A stretch of 64,000 nucleotides of DNA from Polaromonas jejuensis NBRC 106434 (GCF_001598235.1 NZ_BCYO01000002.1:248001-312000); one strand, 5' to 3'. Shown: positions 17,970 through 26,626, counted from the stretch's first letter. The notes: generated from the sequence alone by a model not told the origin. Numbers and translations: made by a program.

Positions 17970-19199
17970 TCAGGACTTGGCCGCCACCTGCACCGGCTTG
18001 GCGCTGAGTTCCGCCTTGGCCGACATCTCGACCGGCTGCGGCGCCACCAGCGCGCCCGGGCGGATGCGCTGCAGGCCGTTGACGACGATGCGCTCATTGG
18101 CGGCCAGGCCGCCCTTGACCACGCGCAGGCCGTTGACGGAAGCCCCCAGCGTGACTTCGCGGTACACCGCCTTGTTGTCGGCGCCCACCACCAGCACGAA
18201 TTTCTTGTTCTGGTCCGTGCCCACGGCGCGCTCGTTGATCAGCAGCGCCGTGCCCTTGGTGGCTTGGCCCATGCGGATGCGCGCAAACTGGCCGGGCATC
18301 AGCTGGCCGTCTACGTTGTCAAACACGGCGCGCGCGCGCACAGTGCCGCTCTTGGCATCGACCTGGTTGTCGACCAGTTGCAGCCGGCCTTCAAAAGGGG
18401 TGTCGGTGCTGGCCGCGGTGCCCATCTGCACGGGAATGCGGTCCAGGTTGCGCCCGGCACCACCAGCGCCCTGCACATCCTTCAAGGCCTTGGCCACCAC
18501 CTGCTCGTCGGCATCAAAGCTCGCATAAATCGGGCTGACCGAGACCAGCGTGGTCAGCACGGGCGCACCCGGACCGGCCGCCACCAGGTTGCCCACCGTG
18601 ACTTCCAGCTTGCCGACCCGCCCGGCCACCGGTGCACGCACCTGCGTGTACCCCAGGCTCAGCTGGGCGGTCTGCAGGGCCGCCTGGGCGGCGCGCAGGT
18701 TGGCATCGGCCTCGCGCTGGCCGTTCACGCGCTCATCAAACTCGCGTTTGGAGATGGCCTGCTCGCTCCACAAACGCTGCGAGCGCTCATGCTCGCCCTT
18801 GGCCTGCGCGACCCGGGCCTGCGCGGCGGCCACCTGGGCATCGGCACGCTCCACATCGGCGGCGTAAGGCGCGGGGTCTATGGTCAGCAGCAGGTCGCCC
18901 TTTTTGACGAGTGCACCCTCACGGAAATGCACGGCCTGGATGGTGCCGGCGACGCGTGAGCGGATATCCACCCGCTCTACCGCTTCGAGCCGGCCGGAAA
19001 ACTCGTCCCAGGCCGCGATATCGCTTTGCACGACGGTGGCGACAGACACCGGCGTGGCAGGCTGCTCCGCAGGCGCGCCCGGCTGGGCGCGTGAGCTGGA
19101 CACGCCGAAGACGGCGGCGGAAATACCGGTCACGGCCAGCACGGCCAGGGCCACGGCCAGAAGACGGCGCCTGGGGGTATGTAGTTGGATAGCTTGCAT
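17970..19199 (-). CDS. RND efflux periplasmic adaptor subunit (membrane fusion protein)
   Basis: This 409-residue adaptor of the AcrA/MexA family has one N-terminal anchor (RRRLLAVALAVLAVTG). It has no lipobox Cys, so it is probably held by an uncleaved helix. It has the two half-motifs of the lipoyl domain (VDIRSRVAGTIQAVHFREGA and VRAPVAGRVGKLEVTVGNLV) around an alpha-hairpin rich in Ala, Glu and Gln (about 105-160), and a C-terminal beta domain. The start at 19199 has GGGAG. It is followed after 33 bp by the pump gene. Confidence 0.94.
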   Translation of the reverse strand: MQAIQLHTPRRRLLAVALAVLAVTGISAAVFGVSSSRAQPGAPAEQPATPVSVATVVQSDIAAWDEFSGRLEAVERVDIRSRVAGTIQAVHFREGALVKKGDLLLTIDPAPYAADVERADAQVAAAQARVAQAKGEHERSQRLWSEQAISKREFDERVNGQREADANLRAAQAALQTAQLSLGYTQVRAPVAGRVGKLEVTVGNLVAAGPGAPVLTTLVSVSPIYASFDADEQVVAKALKDVQGAGGAGRNLDRIPVQMGTAASTDTPFEGRLQLVDNQVDAKSGTVRARAVFDNVDGQLMPGQFARIRMGQATKGTALLINERAVGTDQNKKFVLVVGADNKAVYREVTLGASVNGLRVVKGGLAANERIVVNGLQRIRPGALVAPQPVEMSAKAELSAKPVQVAAKS

Positions 19200-19224
19200 G
19201 GTGAACTCCCTCAAAAAAACGGAT

Positions 19225-20118
19225 TTAGGAAACTGAAGAAATAGGGGTGTGCCCGGCCTGTGCGGCCCCGGCGCTGGAGAAAAAACCGGTGAACTGTTCA
19301 TGCAGGACAGGCGCCCAGGCCACTTTGTGACTGGCGGGGTTCAGGTAGCTGCAAGGCCAGCCGGTGGGCACTGGCAGCACGGCGGCATGCGCAACCAGCC
19401 CCGCAGTGCGCAGCCGCCCGGCATAGGCCAGCGCCTCGTCGCGCAGAGGATCGTCCTGCGCCGTGATCAGCAAGGTGGGAGGCAGCCCCGCCAGGCGCAG
19501 GGCCGAACCGGGTGCCGCATAGGGATGGCTGGCATCTTCCAGCCGGGGCAGGTAGTGGTGCCAGCCGTCGGCCCAGGTACAGCCCACCGGGCCGGCTTGC
19601 GCATCACGCAGCGAAGCCGTTCCCAGGCAGGGATCCAGCATCGGTGACAGCAGGATCTGCCCGGCCAGCGCCGGCTCCTGAAGGTCACGCGCCATCAGCG
19701 ATACCGCTGCGGCCAGGTTGCCGCCGGCCTCCTCACCGGCCACAAAAAGCGGCGCGCCGGCGCCCGCCAGCTTGTGGCGGGCCTTCCAGGCCCACACCAG
19801 CGCGGCATAACCCGCTTCAACAGCATCCGGGAAAGGATGAGCGGGGGCCAGCGGATAGTCCAGCGACATCACGACCGCACCCGCCTCCGCCAGAAGCCCG
19901 GCCACGCAGGAGCCGCCTTCGAGCGAGCCCCCGACAAAAGCGCCCGCATGAAAATGCACCACCAGCGGCGAAACGGCGGCGGTGCGGCGACGACCATAGA
20001 AACGCACATCCAGCGGCTTTTTCAGCGCAAGCTGGATCTGCTTGTCCACCCACGGGGGTGAGGCTTGGTCGGTGCCTGAGGAGGCGGGCTGGCGGCTTTT
20101 CATCTTCTTGAGCCGCAT
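19225..20118 (-). CDS. Alpha/beta-hydrolase fold-3 (hormone-sensitive lipase-like) protein with replaced catalytic residues
   Basis: This 297-residue protein has the order of a HSL-family esterase: an oxyanion-loop equivalent at 57-61 (HAGAF instead of HGGGF), the DYPLAPAHPFP block, and the elbow at 128-132. The elbow reads GEEAGGNLAAAV where the family has G-D-S-A-G-G. The nucleophilic Ser is therefore Glu130. An Asp (LITAQDDPLRDE) is present, but I do not find the usual His-Gly-Phe near the C-terminus. It is probably not an esterase. It ends 25 bp before the adaptor gene and may be the first gene of the efflux transcript. Alternative start: ATG at 20103. Confidence 0.8.
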   Translation of the reverse strand: MRLKKMKSRQPASSGTDQASPPWVDKQIQLALKKPLDVRFYGRRRTAAVSPLVVHFHAGAFVGGSLEGGSCVAGLLAEAGAVVMSLDYPLAPAHPFPDAVEAGYAALVWAWKARHKLAGAGAPLFVAGEEAGGNLAAAVSLMARDLQEPALAGQILLSPMLDPCLGTASLRDAQAGPVGCTWADGWHHYLPRLEDASHPYAAPGSALRLAGLPPTLLITAQDDPLRDEALAYAGRLRTAGLVAHAAVLPVPTGWPCSYLNPASHKVAWAPVLHEQFTGFFSSAGAAQAGHTPISSVS

Positions 20119-20521
20119 GCGGCTCGGGTTTGTTGCAATGCAGCAGAAGATACGCGCCGGGTGCCAATTAATAAATAGCCGTTTCGCTTATGCTTTATTT
20201 CACCAATGAAACAATCGATCGTCTTATTGATAAAGGCTGCGCAGTGACAGCAGCTCTGTTGCGGGATGTCAAACTTCATAAAGCCTCCTCTGAAAGGTTG
20301 AGGCGCGAAGTCTTGGCCTTCCCACCGTTGCAGAGTCAAGCCATTGCCCGCAATCCCTGGAGATATTTATGGCTATTTCCGGCAAGCCACGCGAGCTTGC
20401 CAGGGTCGTGACAATCGCCCATCACCTGTTTCGGCCCGGCCATCACGGAGGCCCGGCTCTGCCCACCGACTCGCTGCCCAAGGCATGGCATTAACAGGCT
20501 CTTACCGACACAGGACGCTTC
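20119..20521. promoter_or_regulatory. Divergent intergenic region between the efflux operon and the LysR-type regulator
   Basis: This 400-bp region contains no convincing gene. A 73-codon frame (20190-20411) lacks coding character and a clear ribosome site. ATCGAT (20215) and ATTGAT (20226) with several T-N11-A possibilities occur about 110 bp upstream of the hydrolase start, a position where a LysR-type protein could bind. No -10/-35 is unambiguous. Confidence 0.35.
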
Positions 20522-21454
20522 ATGGACAAGTTTTCCGCAATGCAGGCTTTTGTACGGGTCGTGGAAGCCGGCACCTTCACCAAGGCGGCCGACTCCATGG
20601 GCATGCCCAAGCCGACCGTGACGCGGCTGATCCAGACGCTTGAGCAGTCGCTGGACACCAAGCTGCTCAACCGCACCACCCGCAAAGTCACCGTGACGGC
20701 CGACGGCGCGGCCTACTACGAACGCGCCGGTCGCCTGCTGGGCGACATGGAAGAGCTGGAGGCCAGCATGTCGCGCGCCAAGGCCAGCCCGCGCGGGCGG
20801 CTCAAGGTGGACATTCCGGCTTCCCTGGGCATGGCGGTGGTGATCCCGGCCCTGCCCGACTTTTATGCGCGCTACCCCGACATCCAGCTGGAGCTGGGCG
20901 TGAGCGACCGGCCTGTCGACATCATTGCCGAGAATGTGGACTGCGTGATACGCGGCGGGGAGATCACCGACCAGTCGCTGGTGGCGCGCCGCATTGGCGA
21001 GTTTTACCTGATGTCCTGCGCGTCTCCGGCCTATCTGAAGCGCCACGGGGTGCCCGAACACCCCCGTGATCTGGAGCATGGCCACAAGCTGATCCGCTAT
21101 GTGTCGCAGCGCGACGGCAAGCTGTACACCCTCACGGTCCACAAGGACGGCGAGGCGGTGGAAATCGAGGGCCAGCACCAGTTGGCGGTCAATGATTCGA
21201 ATGCTGGCGTGGCCGCGGCCCTGGCCGGCCTCGGGATTCTGTATACCCTCACCTTTCTGGTCCAGCACCACATCAGCAGCGGCGCACTGGAGCCGCTGTT
21301 TGCGGGCTGGTGCACGGAAGCCAAGCCCATCCATGTGGTTTACCCGCCCAACCGCCACCTGAGCAACAAGGTGCGCGTCTTTGTGGACTGGGTCGCCGAG
21401 CTGTTTGCCAAACACGACCTGATACAGCGCAAAAGCACGCTGCCGGCCCCTTGA
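20522..21454 (+). CDS. LysR-family transcriptional regulator
   Basis: This 310-residue protein has an N-terminal winged helix-turn-helix (residues about 3-62; FTKAADSMGMPKPTVTRLIQTLE) and a periplasmic-binding-protein-like effector domain. The N-terminal sequence MDKFSAMQAFVRVVEAGTF is the form common in the AaeR/CrgA-like branch. It is divergent from the hydrolase-RND operon 403 bp away and is the only regulator near it, so it is the likely controller of that operon. The effector is unknown. The two small genes and glycosylase downstream are on other strands or apart. Confidence 0.93.
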   Translation: MDKFSAMQAFVRVVEAGTFTKAADSMGMPKPTVTRLIQTLEQSLDTKLLNRTTRKVTVTADGAAYYERAGRLLGDMEELEASMSRAKASPRGRLKVDIPASLGMAVVIPALPDFYARYPDIQLELGVSDRPVDIIAENVDCVIRGGEITDQSLVARRIGEFYLMSCASPAYLKRHGVPEHPRDLEHGHKLIRYVSQRDGKLYTLTVHKDGEAVEIEGQHQLAVNDSNAGVAAALAGLGILYTLTFLVQHHISSGALEPLFAGWCTEAKPIHVVYPPNRHLSNKVRVFVDWVAELFAKHDLIQRKSTLPAP

Positions 21455-21490
21455 TGCCGGCCGCAGCAGCGCCCTCTGGCCCCTGTTGCC

Positions 21491-22150
21491 CTATGGAAAA
21501 GGACGGCTGAGAAACCGCGATTGCGCCAGGCCAAAGCGCCAGGGCTTGTCGGTGGCCTTGGAAATACCGATGCGGGGGCCTGCCAGCAGCACGCGGCCCG
21601 CCGTGGCCGGCGCTGCGAGCAGTTCGAACGGCGGCCGGTCCAGCGGCATGCCATTGCAGCCCAGATCCACCCCCAGGGCCTGGCCGACCCGGCCGGGCCC
21701 GGCGCAGAGCAGCCGTATATCGTCCAGCCCGCGCCGCGCGCGCATCAGCGCCAGCCCATGGGTAGGCTCCAGGGCGCGTATCAACACCCCCGCGCCATGA
21801 CCGGCTTCGCGGCAGACCAGATTGAGGCACCAGTGAATGCCGTAAGAGCGGTACACGTAGGCGCAGCCCGGTGGGCCAAACATCGCGGCATTGCGCGCGC
21901 TGGGGCCGGTAAAGCTGTGCGAGGCGGGATCTTCCCGGTCATAGGCCTCGGTTTCCACGATGCGGCCACCGACGCCATCGACCAGCAGCAGCACGCCGAT
22001 CAGCCGGCGTGCCACGACCTCGGAAGGCGCTGAAAAATCGATGCCTGCGAGGACGGAGGATGACGCTGGCAAGGTGACTCCCGCATGAAATTGAAAGGCG
22101 AATGATGGCTTGCTCGCGGCTTCGCTGCGGCCATGGACGCGAAGTTCCAT
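21491..22150 (-). CDS. DNA-3-methyladenine glycosylase (AAG/MPG family)
   Basis: This base-excision repair glycosylase of the eukaryote-like AAG fold removes alkylated purines. The block [20 protein letters not shown] contains the catalytic Glu, [19 protein letters not shown] forms the DNA-binding face, and a C-terminal [17 protein letters not shown] motif completes the signature. Length is 219 residues, standard for bacterial members. A later start near [12 protein letters not shown] is possible because the first 35 residues are not conserved. It is not in an operon. Confidence 0.9.
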   Translation of the reverse strand: MELRVHGRSEAASKPSFAFQFHAGVTLPASSSVLAGIDFSAPSEVVARRLIGVLLLVDGVGGRIVETEAYDREDPASHSFTGPSARNAAMFGPPGCAYVYRSYGIHWCLNLVCREAGHGAGVLIRALEPTHGLALMRARRGLDDIRLLCAGPGRVGQALGVDLGCNGMPLDRPPFELLAAPATAGRVLLAGPRIGISKATDKPWRFGLAQSRFLSRPFP

Positions 22151-22260
22151 CGCCGGGATTGGGCGGCCGCGCCAGCCCTCCTACAGCCGCCATCATCCCA
22201 CGCCTACAGCGGGCCGCGTCCCTGCCCCTTAAGGTCATCTCCTCACGCCTTGGAGACACC

Positions 22261-22476
22261 ATGCCCAGATTCACCGCCCCGCCGCCCAATGGCGACAGCC
22301 GCCAAGCCCTTCAAAAACGTGCCCGGGACGCGCGCCTGCCGGCCGCGCCCGAGGAAAAGGGACGCTGGCCCTTTTCCGTCGCCAACACGCCGGAGGCCAG
22401 CACGCCTTCGGCAGGCGACGACGAGGGCCGGAATCCGGCTGCGCGCTCTGACAGGGCCGGAAAACCACAGGAATGA
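22261..22476 (+). CDS. Small hypothetical protein (71 aa)
   Basis: The reading frame runs from ATG 22261, with TTGGAGA just upstream. It encodes a Pro/Ala/Arg-rich, probably disordered polypeptide with no recognisable domain. Third positions are GC-rich as in real genes nearby. It ends in two tandem stops (TGATGA, 22474-22479), after which the same frame stays open to 22659. Confidence 0.4.
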   Translation: MPRFTAPPPNGDSRQALQKRARDARLPAAPEEKGRWPFSVANTPEASTPSAGDDEGRNPAARSDRAGKPQE

Positions 22477-22479
22477 TGA

Positions 22480-22659
22480 AAACCGCCGCGGCTTCAACCA
22501 GCCGAAGCCGTGCTGCAGGAGATGGGTGGCAGGGGGCTGGAAAACCGGGGGCGGGACGGCTACCATTTCATCAGCGCGACTGCCGGCCTGGACCGACAGC
22601 CAAACCGTCACTTCGCCGGCCTGACGCCGGTGGAGCCCCTCAATCATGAAACGCTCTAA
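22480..22659 (+). pseudogene. Possible remnant or separate small ORF following TGATGA
   Basis: The frame of the preceding small gene continues here for 59 codons, with GC-rich third positions and a protein-like ending (HFAGLTPVEPLNHETL). The only in-frame starts are GTG 22510 and ATG 22522, neither with a ribosome site. It could be the 3' part of a longer gene interrupted by the two stops, or chance. The opposite-strand frame (22243-22896) has no start signal or family resemblance. Confidence 0.25.
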
Positions 22660-22677
22660 ACGTTCAAGGAGATTGAC

Positions 22678-22851
22678 ATGGCCATCATTGCAAAACCTGC
22701 CCTGAAGACCGGTCGCGTCGGCAAGGGCCGGCCGCACAGCGGCCCGCCGGAGGAGGATGAAGACGAGGAAGACGGCCTCGAATTGCCGGTCGACCCCGAC
22801 GAGGGCGCCCCCCTGATTCCCGACGATGATCGCGTGGTGATGCCCTGGTGA
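22678..22851 (+). CDS. Small acidic protein (57 aa)
   Basis: This short gene has an excellent ribosome site (AAGGAG, seven bases before the ATG). It begins MAIIAKPALKTGRVGKGRP, a basic N-terminal half, followed by a strongly acidic stretch (EEDEDEED) and a C-terminal PDDDRVVMPW. The charge segregation suggests a disordered or nucleic-acid/protein-interacting peptide. I do not recognise the family. The ribosome site and codon use support a real gene. Confidence 0.6.
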   Translation: MAIIAKPALKTGRVGKGRPHSGPPEEDEDEEDGLELPVDPDEGAPLIPDDDRVVMPW

Positions 22852-22933
22852 TGGCGTACTGACTGGCGGCCTCAGCGCTGAGATGTCAAGGCCCATTCAT
22901 AAGCCAGAAGACTTTCAGCCGGCCTGCGGGCCA

Positions 22934-23455
22934 TCAGTCGACGGCGCGCTTGAGGCGGATTTCCTCCAGCTTGGCGCTGCCGAAGTCAACCGTCTTGAGC
23001 GATGGCATTTCGCGCTTGAAGCCGGCCGCGTGCTCGAAAAACTGCAGCGCGCGTTCATTGCGCAGCAACACCCACAGCGTCACCTGCGTGCAGCCTTCTT
23101 CCTTCAGGCCTTCACGCGCACCGTCCCACAGGGCCACGCCGGCACCTTGGGCCCAATGGTCCGGCGACACATACATGGCCCAGATTTCGCCCACGGTGGA
23201 CCGGGTTTTCGCATCGCGCGAGCGATCAAAGCCGACAAAACCGACCACCTTGTCGTCCTGCGTCGCCACCAGCACTTGCGGCTCGCTGTATTCGATGGCC
23301 TCGCGCCAGTAGGCCTGACGCTTTTCCACCGTGACCTTGTTCAGGTAGTCCTGCGGCATCACGTCCTTGTAAGCGGCCTGCCAGGTGGCAACGTGAATTT
23401 CGGCAATGGCTTTGGCATCGCGGGCGGTGGCGGGACGAACGGAATAGCTGGACAT
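22934..23455 (-). CDS. GNAT-family N-acetyltransferase
   Basis: This 173-residue acetyl-CoA-dependent acetyltransferase begins SVRPATARDAKAIAEIHVATWQAAY, typical of the RimI-like GNAT subgroup. It has the acetyl-CoA motif around VSPDHWAQGAGVALWDGA (in place of the usual Q/RxxGxG/A) and the C-terminal NERALQFFEHAAGF block. The start at 23455 is where similarity begins; upstream codons in frame (to 23572) are not conserved. The substrate is not predictable. Confidence 0.9.
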   Translation of the reverse strand: MSSYSVRPATARDAKAIAEIHVATWQAAYKDVMPQDYLNKVTVEKRQAYWREAIEYSEPQVLVATQDDKVVGFVGFDRSRDAKTRSTVGEIWAMYVSPDHWAQGAGVALWDGAREGLKEEGCTQVTLWVLLRNERALQFFEHAAGFKREMPSLKTVDFGSAKLEEIRLKRAVD

Positions 23456-23565
23456 GAAAAATCGCTTTTGGGTATCAGTGGGGAAAGGATAGGGAGGCAG
23501 GATTGTCGCGCATATCGGGCAGCGCCCCCGGCTCTGGGGTAAATTCAGGGCTACGCCTCCAAGCC

Positions 23566-23901
23566 ATGCCACCCGCCAGAAACCCAGTGTCCCTCCCCCT
23601 GCCCAGCCCCCCCGAGAATGCAGCCAGCCCGGTGTTCAGCGCACGCGTGGAACCGGACGGCTTCAGGTTTGAGGCGCCGGCCTCGCAGCCGCTGTTGCAG
23701 GCGGCCGAACTGGCCGGCCTGGCGCTGGCGAACTCCTGCCGCAACGGCACCTGCCGCACCTGCATCTGCCAGCTCAGCAAGGGCCAGGTGGTCTACCGCA
23801 TTGAATGGCCGGGCCTGAGCGCCGAGGAAAAGCAGGCCGGCTATATCCTGCCCTGCGTGGCCTATCCCCTGTCTGATGTGGTGATCGAGCGGTCTTTGTA
23901 G
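23566..23901 (+). CDS. 2Fe-2S ferredoxin-like protein
   Basis: This 111-residue protein has the plant-type 2Fe-2S pattern: Cys58, Cys63, Cys66 (SCRNGTCRTCIC) and Cys97 (ILPCVAYP). It acts as an electron carrier in the cytosol, with no obvious reductase or oxygenase partner adjacent. The start could be the ATG at 23566 or a TTG at 23503; similarity to ferredoxins begins only around residue 23. It is divergent from the GNAT gene. Confidence 0.88.
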   Translation: MPPARNPVSLPLPSPPENAASPVFSARVEPDGFRFEAPASQPLLQAAELAGLALANSCRNGTCRTCICQLSKGQVVYRIEWPGLSAEEKQAGYILPCVAYPLSDVVIERSL

Positions 23902-23938
23902 TTTCTTCACCTCAGCTTTTTTCCCGCCGCCCGGAAAT

Positions 23939-24001
23939 TTCCATCAAAATAAGGCTACAGCCCAATAGCAACGGGCGCAAGAAGCTATTCTTTTAGTAGC
24001 A
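23939..24001. repeat. Dispersed ATAGC-type intergenic repeat, copy d (inverted)
   Basis: Read on the minus strand it starts GCTACTAAAAGAATAGCTTC, followed by GCGCCCGTT ... GGGCTGTAGCC and A/T-rich DNA. This is the same order of blocks as the other copies. It lies between the ferredoxin gene and the M14 peptidase gene, a gap of about 190 bp that holds nothing else recognisable. Confidence 0.7.
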
Positions 24002-24094
24002 CCCATGGCTGAACCTTGGCCCGATTGAGACGGCGCTGGTCAGGCGCGGGCGGCACAACATGGTTTTGTCAAACAACTGTGCAAGGATGGGCGC

Positions 24095-25165
24095 ATGGAC
24101 GCTTCGCACCCCACGGCCGACCTCGCCAGCCTGGCCCCCACCCCGGATGGCGCCGCCACCTTTGACGAGCACGAAGAGCTCAAGGCGATTTTGCGGGCCG
24201 GCAGCGCGCAGTTTGAAATCCAGAGCGTGGGCCACATCGCCGCCGGTGCCGCCTCATTTCCGCTGTTCACCGCCAGCATCGGCTCACGCGATCCGCTGGC
24301 GCCCGCGGTGGGTTTTTTTGGCGGCATTCACGGGCTGGAGCGCATAGGCACGCAGCTGATCCTGGCCTATATGCGGGCGCTGCTGTTTCGCCTGGCGTGG
24401 GACGAGCTGCTGCACCAGCAGCTGCAAAAGGTCAGGCTGGTGTTCATGCCCATCGTCAACCCCGGCGGCATGTGGGCGCAGCAGCGCGCCAACCCGCAGG
24501 GTGTGGACCTGATGCGCAACGCTCCGCAAAGGGCCGAGAGCGACGTGCCGTTTCTGGCCGGCGGGCAAACCTGGAGCCCGCTGCTGCCCTGGTATTGCGG
24601 CCGGCCGGGTGCGCCCATGGAAGCCGAAAGCACCGCCCTGCTGCAGGTGGTGCGCGAGCAGCTCGCCGGCCGGCCCTTCAGCCTGGCGCTGGACTGCCAC
24701 TCGGGTTACGGCTTTGACGACAGCCTCTGGTTTCCCTATGCCAAAACGCGCCGGCTGATGGCCCACCTGCCCGAGATGTTTGCGCTCAAGACCCTGCTGG
24801 AGCAATCGCATCCGCACCATGCCTACCGCTTTGAGCCGCAAAGCAGCCAGTACCTGCTGCATGGCGATTTGTGGGACCACGCGTACGACCATGCGCCGGC
24901 AGGCCATGTGTTTTTGCCGATGACGCTGGAGCTCGGCTCTTGGCTGTGGATACGCAAGAATCCGCGCCAGCTGTTTTCGCGCAACGGCATTTTCAACCCC
25001 GTCAAGGCGCACCGCACCCAGCGCGTGCTGCGCCGCCATGCCGACCTGCTGGACTTCCTCACGCGCGCGGCCTATGCCGCGCCGCGCTGGTTGCCGGCCG
25101 GCGAGCGGCGCGCCCAGCTGCTGCTGCTGGCGACGGCGCACTGGCGGCCAAGGCGCATTGCATGA
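24095..25165 (+). CDS. M14-family zinc carboxypeptidase/succinylglutamate desuccinylase-like protein
   Basis: This 356-residue Zn hydrolase has the zinc motif GGIHGLERIG (His and Glu), a later LALDCHSGYG His, and the catalytic Glu in MTLELGSW. These are the standard M14 pattern. The N-terminal region (1-60) is a prodomain-like segment of no clear function. No signal peptide is visible, so the enzyme is probably cytosolic and acts on a small peptide or N-acyl substrate. The alpha/beta-hydrolase begins 13 bp downstream, so the two are likely cotranscribed. Confidence 0.85.
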   Translation: MDASHPTADLASLAPTPDGAATFDEHEELKAILRAGSAQFEIQSVGHIAAGAASFPLFTASIGSRDPLAPAVGFFGGIHGLERIGTQLILAYMRALLFRLAWDELLHQQLQKVRLVFMPIVNPGGMWAQQRANPQGVDLMRNAPQRAESDVPFLAGGQTWSPLLPWYCGRPGAPMEAESTALLQVVREQLAGRPFSLALDCHSGYGFDDSLWFPYAKTRRLMAHLPEMFALKTLLEQSHPHHAYRFEPQSSQYLLHGDLWDHAYDHAPAGHVFLPMTLELGSWLWIRKNPRQLFSRNGIFNPVKAHRTQRVLRRHADLLDFLTRAAYAAPRWLPAGERRAQLLLLATAHWRPRRIA

Positions 25166-25178
25166 GCGCGGCTTGCTC

Positions 25179-25940
25179 ATGAGCTGGATTCTTTTGCGCG
25201 GCCTGACGCGCGAAGCCAGGCACTGGGGAAGCTTGCCGCAACGGCTGGCGCCGCTCGTGCAGACGACTGGCGCCGGCATCACGCCGGTGCTGGCGCTGGA
25301 CCTGCCGGGCAATGGCGCGTTTTACCGCGAAACCTCTCCGCCTTCGGCGCGCGAGATGGTGGACTTTGCGCGCCGGCAGTTGCGGGCCCAAGGGCTTGCG
25401 CCGCCCTACAGCCTGCTGGCCATGTCGCTGGGCGGCATGGTGGCCGCCGACTGGGCGCAGCAGCATCCGCAGGAGATTGCCGGGCTGGTGCTGATCAACA
25501 CCAGCATGCGCCCCTTCAGCCACGTGAGCGAACGGCTGCGCCCCGGCCGCTGGCCGGCGCTGGCCTGGCTGGCCGCGCGCTGGCGTGCAGCGGTGCCTGC
25601 CGAGCGCCTCATCCACCGGCTCACCTGCCGGCAGATGGCGACGCGCGAACAGGACATCGCCGCCTGGGTCGGCATACGCCAGGATGCGCCCGTGAGCGCC
25701 GCCAACGCCCTGCGCCAGCTGTGGGCCGCCGCCCGTTTTTCCAGCACGGCGCCGCCGCGCTGTCCGACGCTGCTGCTGTCTTCACAAGGTGACCAGCTGG
25801 TTGATCCGCGCTGTTCGGCCCGGCTGGCCCGCGCCTGGCAGGCCACGCACCATCAACACCCCTGGGCCGGCCACGACCTGCCGCACGATGACGCAGACTG
25901 GGTCTGCCAGCGCATCAGCGACTGGCTGGCCGGCGCATGA
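25179..25940 (+). CDS. Alpha/beta-fold hydrolase
   Basis: This 253-residue hydrolase of the BioH/esterase-like group has the elbow LLAMSLGGMVAADWA (nucleophilic Ser), an acid at SSQGDQLVDPR and the catalytic His in PWAGHDLPHDD. It starts MSWILLRGLTREARHWG, just after the stop of the M14 gene. Substrate unknown. The oxyanion region is RGLTREARHWG rather than the usual HGG. Confidence 0.87.
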   Translation: MSWILLRGLTREARHWGSLPQRLAPLVQTTGAGITPVLALDLPGNGAFYRETSPPSAREMVDFARRQLRAQGLAPPYSLLAMSLGGMVAADWAQQHPQEIAGLVLINTSMRPFSHVSERLRPGRWPALAWLAARWRAAVPAERLIHRLTCRQMATREQDIAAWVGIRQDAPVSAANALRQLWAAARFSSTAPPRCPTLLLSSQGDQLVDPRCSARLARAWQATHHQHPWAGHDLPHDDADWVCQRISDWLAGA

Positions 25941-26000
25941 ATTGCTCCTTTTTTTATAGCTGCCAGCGCTTGCATTTCCTGGGCTGCATCCCATTTCCAT
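25941..26000. repeat. Dispersed ATAGC-type intergenic repeat, copy e
   Basis: ATTGCTCCTTTTTTTATAGC, then TGCCAGCGCTTGCATTTCCTGGGCTGC and an A/T-rich end, match the shared architecture. It begins immediately after the stop codon of the hydrolase gene and overlaps the upstream part of an open frame that I do not count as coding. Confidence 0.65.
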
Positions 26001-26107
26001 TTAAAGGCAGCGTCACTCCACCAGCGCACGGTGACGGACTTTGCCGATCGGCGCTGCCGCACCCTGTGGTCTCAGGCAAAATTCGGCCTCCCCGCACAGC
26101 CCAGCCC

Positions 26108-26584
26108 ATGAAGAAGAAGACCAACGCTTTCGCGCCTGAAACGGCGCCCGCCCGCTCGCCCGCCTCCGGGGCACGCCATGCAACAGCTGAACAAGCCGCG
26201 GAAAAATCACCCCTGCGGCAAAAACGCCTGTGGGTGCTGGCGCTGGGCACGGCCGCCGTCTGGCACCTGAACCCGGCCTTTGGTGACATGGCCCAAATGA
26301 TTGGCATGATTGCCTGCGCCACCAGCAAGGGCCTGTCCAAGGACGCCATCGCCCAGTTGCGCCTCACGGCAGACAGCCTGCGCCCCCAGATCGCGCCACT
26401 GCCCGCCCATGCCTTGAGCCTGGTCGTCAGGCGGGCTGAAGCCGCCTGCGGCGCGGTGCTCGACAAGGGCGCGCGCGTGAAGGAAGTCGAAACCAGCTGG
26501 GACAACTTCCTCGCCTGTGTGCAGGCCTGGCAGGACAGGCCGACGCTTGAAGTCCCCGCGCGCGCCAAAAAGCCTCGCGCCTGA
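26108..26584 (+). CDS. Hypothetical protein
   Basis: This is a 158-residue protein with a basic, low-complexity start (MKKKTNAFAPETAPARSP) and a predicted mostly helical rest. A hydrophobic stretch around 45-60 (LWVLALGTAAVWHLNPAF) is too polar for a sure membrane helix. I do not recognise the family. It has three Cys residues. GC-rich third positions and a location between two other genes support a real gene; the ATG at 26108 is preferred because upstream codons fall in the repeat. Confidence 0.5.
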   Translation: MKKKTNAFAPETAPARSPASGARHATAEQAAEKSPLRQKRLWVLALGTAAVWHLNPAFGDMAQMIGMIACATSKGLSKDAIAQLRLTADSLRPQIAPLPAHALSLVVRRAEAACGAVLDKGARVKEVETSWDNFLACVQAWQDRPTLEVPARAKKPRA

Positions 26585-26626
26585 ACGCCCAGGAGCCGCC
26601 AACAAATCCCGGCGCAGCGGTCCTGG

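Noticed and set aside
14535..18959. A 1474-codon open frame on the plus strand opposite the RND pump and adaptor
   Set aside because: It mirrors the codon structure of the true minus-strand genes, is low-complexity (His, Gln, Arg-rich) and matches no family; long antisense frames are expected in GC-rich DNA.
20190..20411. A 73-codon frame between the efflux operon and the LysR gene
   Set aside because: Its third positions are not GC-biased, no ribosome site is visible, and no family resemblance was noted; it more likely is control DNA.
22243..22896. A 217-codon minus-strand frame opposite the small genes
   Set aside because: The plus strand has a strong ribosome site for the 57-residue gene and better codon bias.
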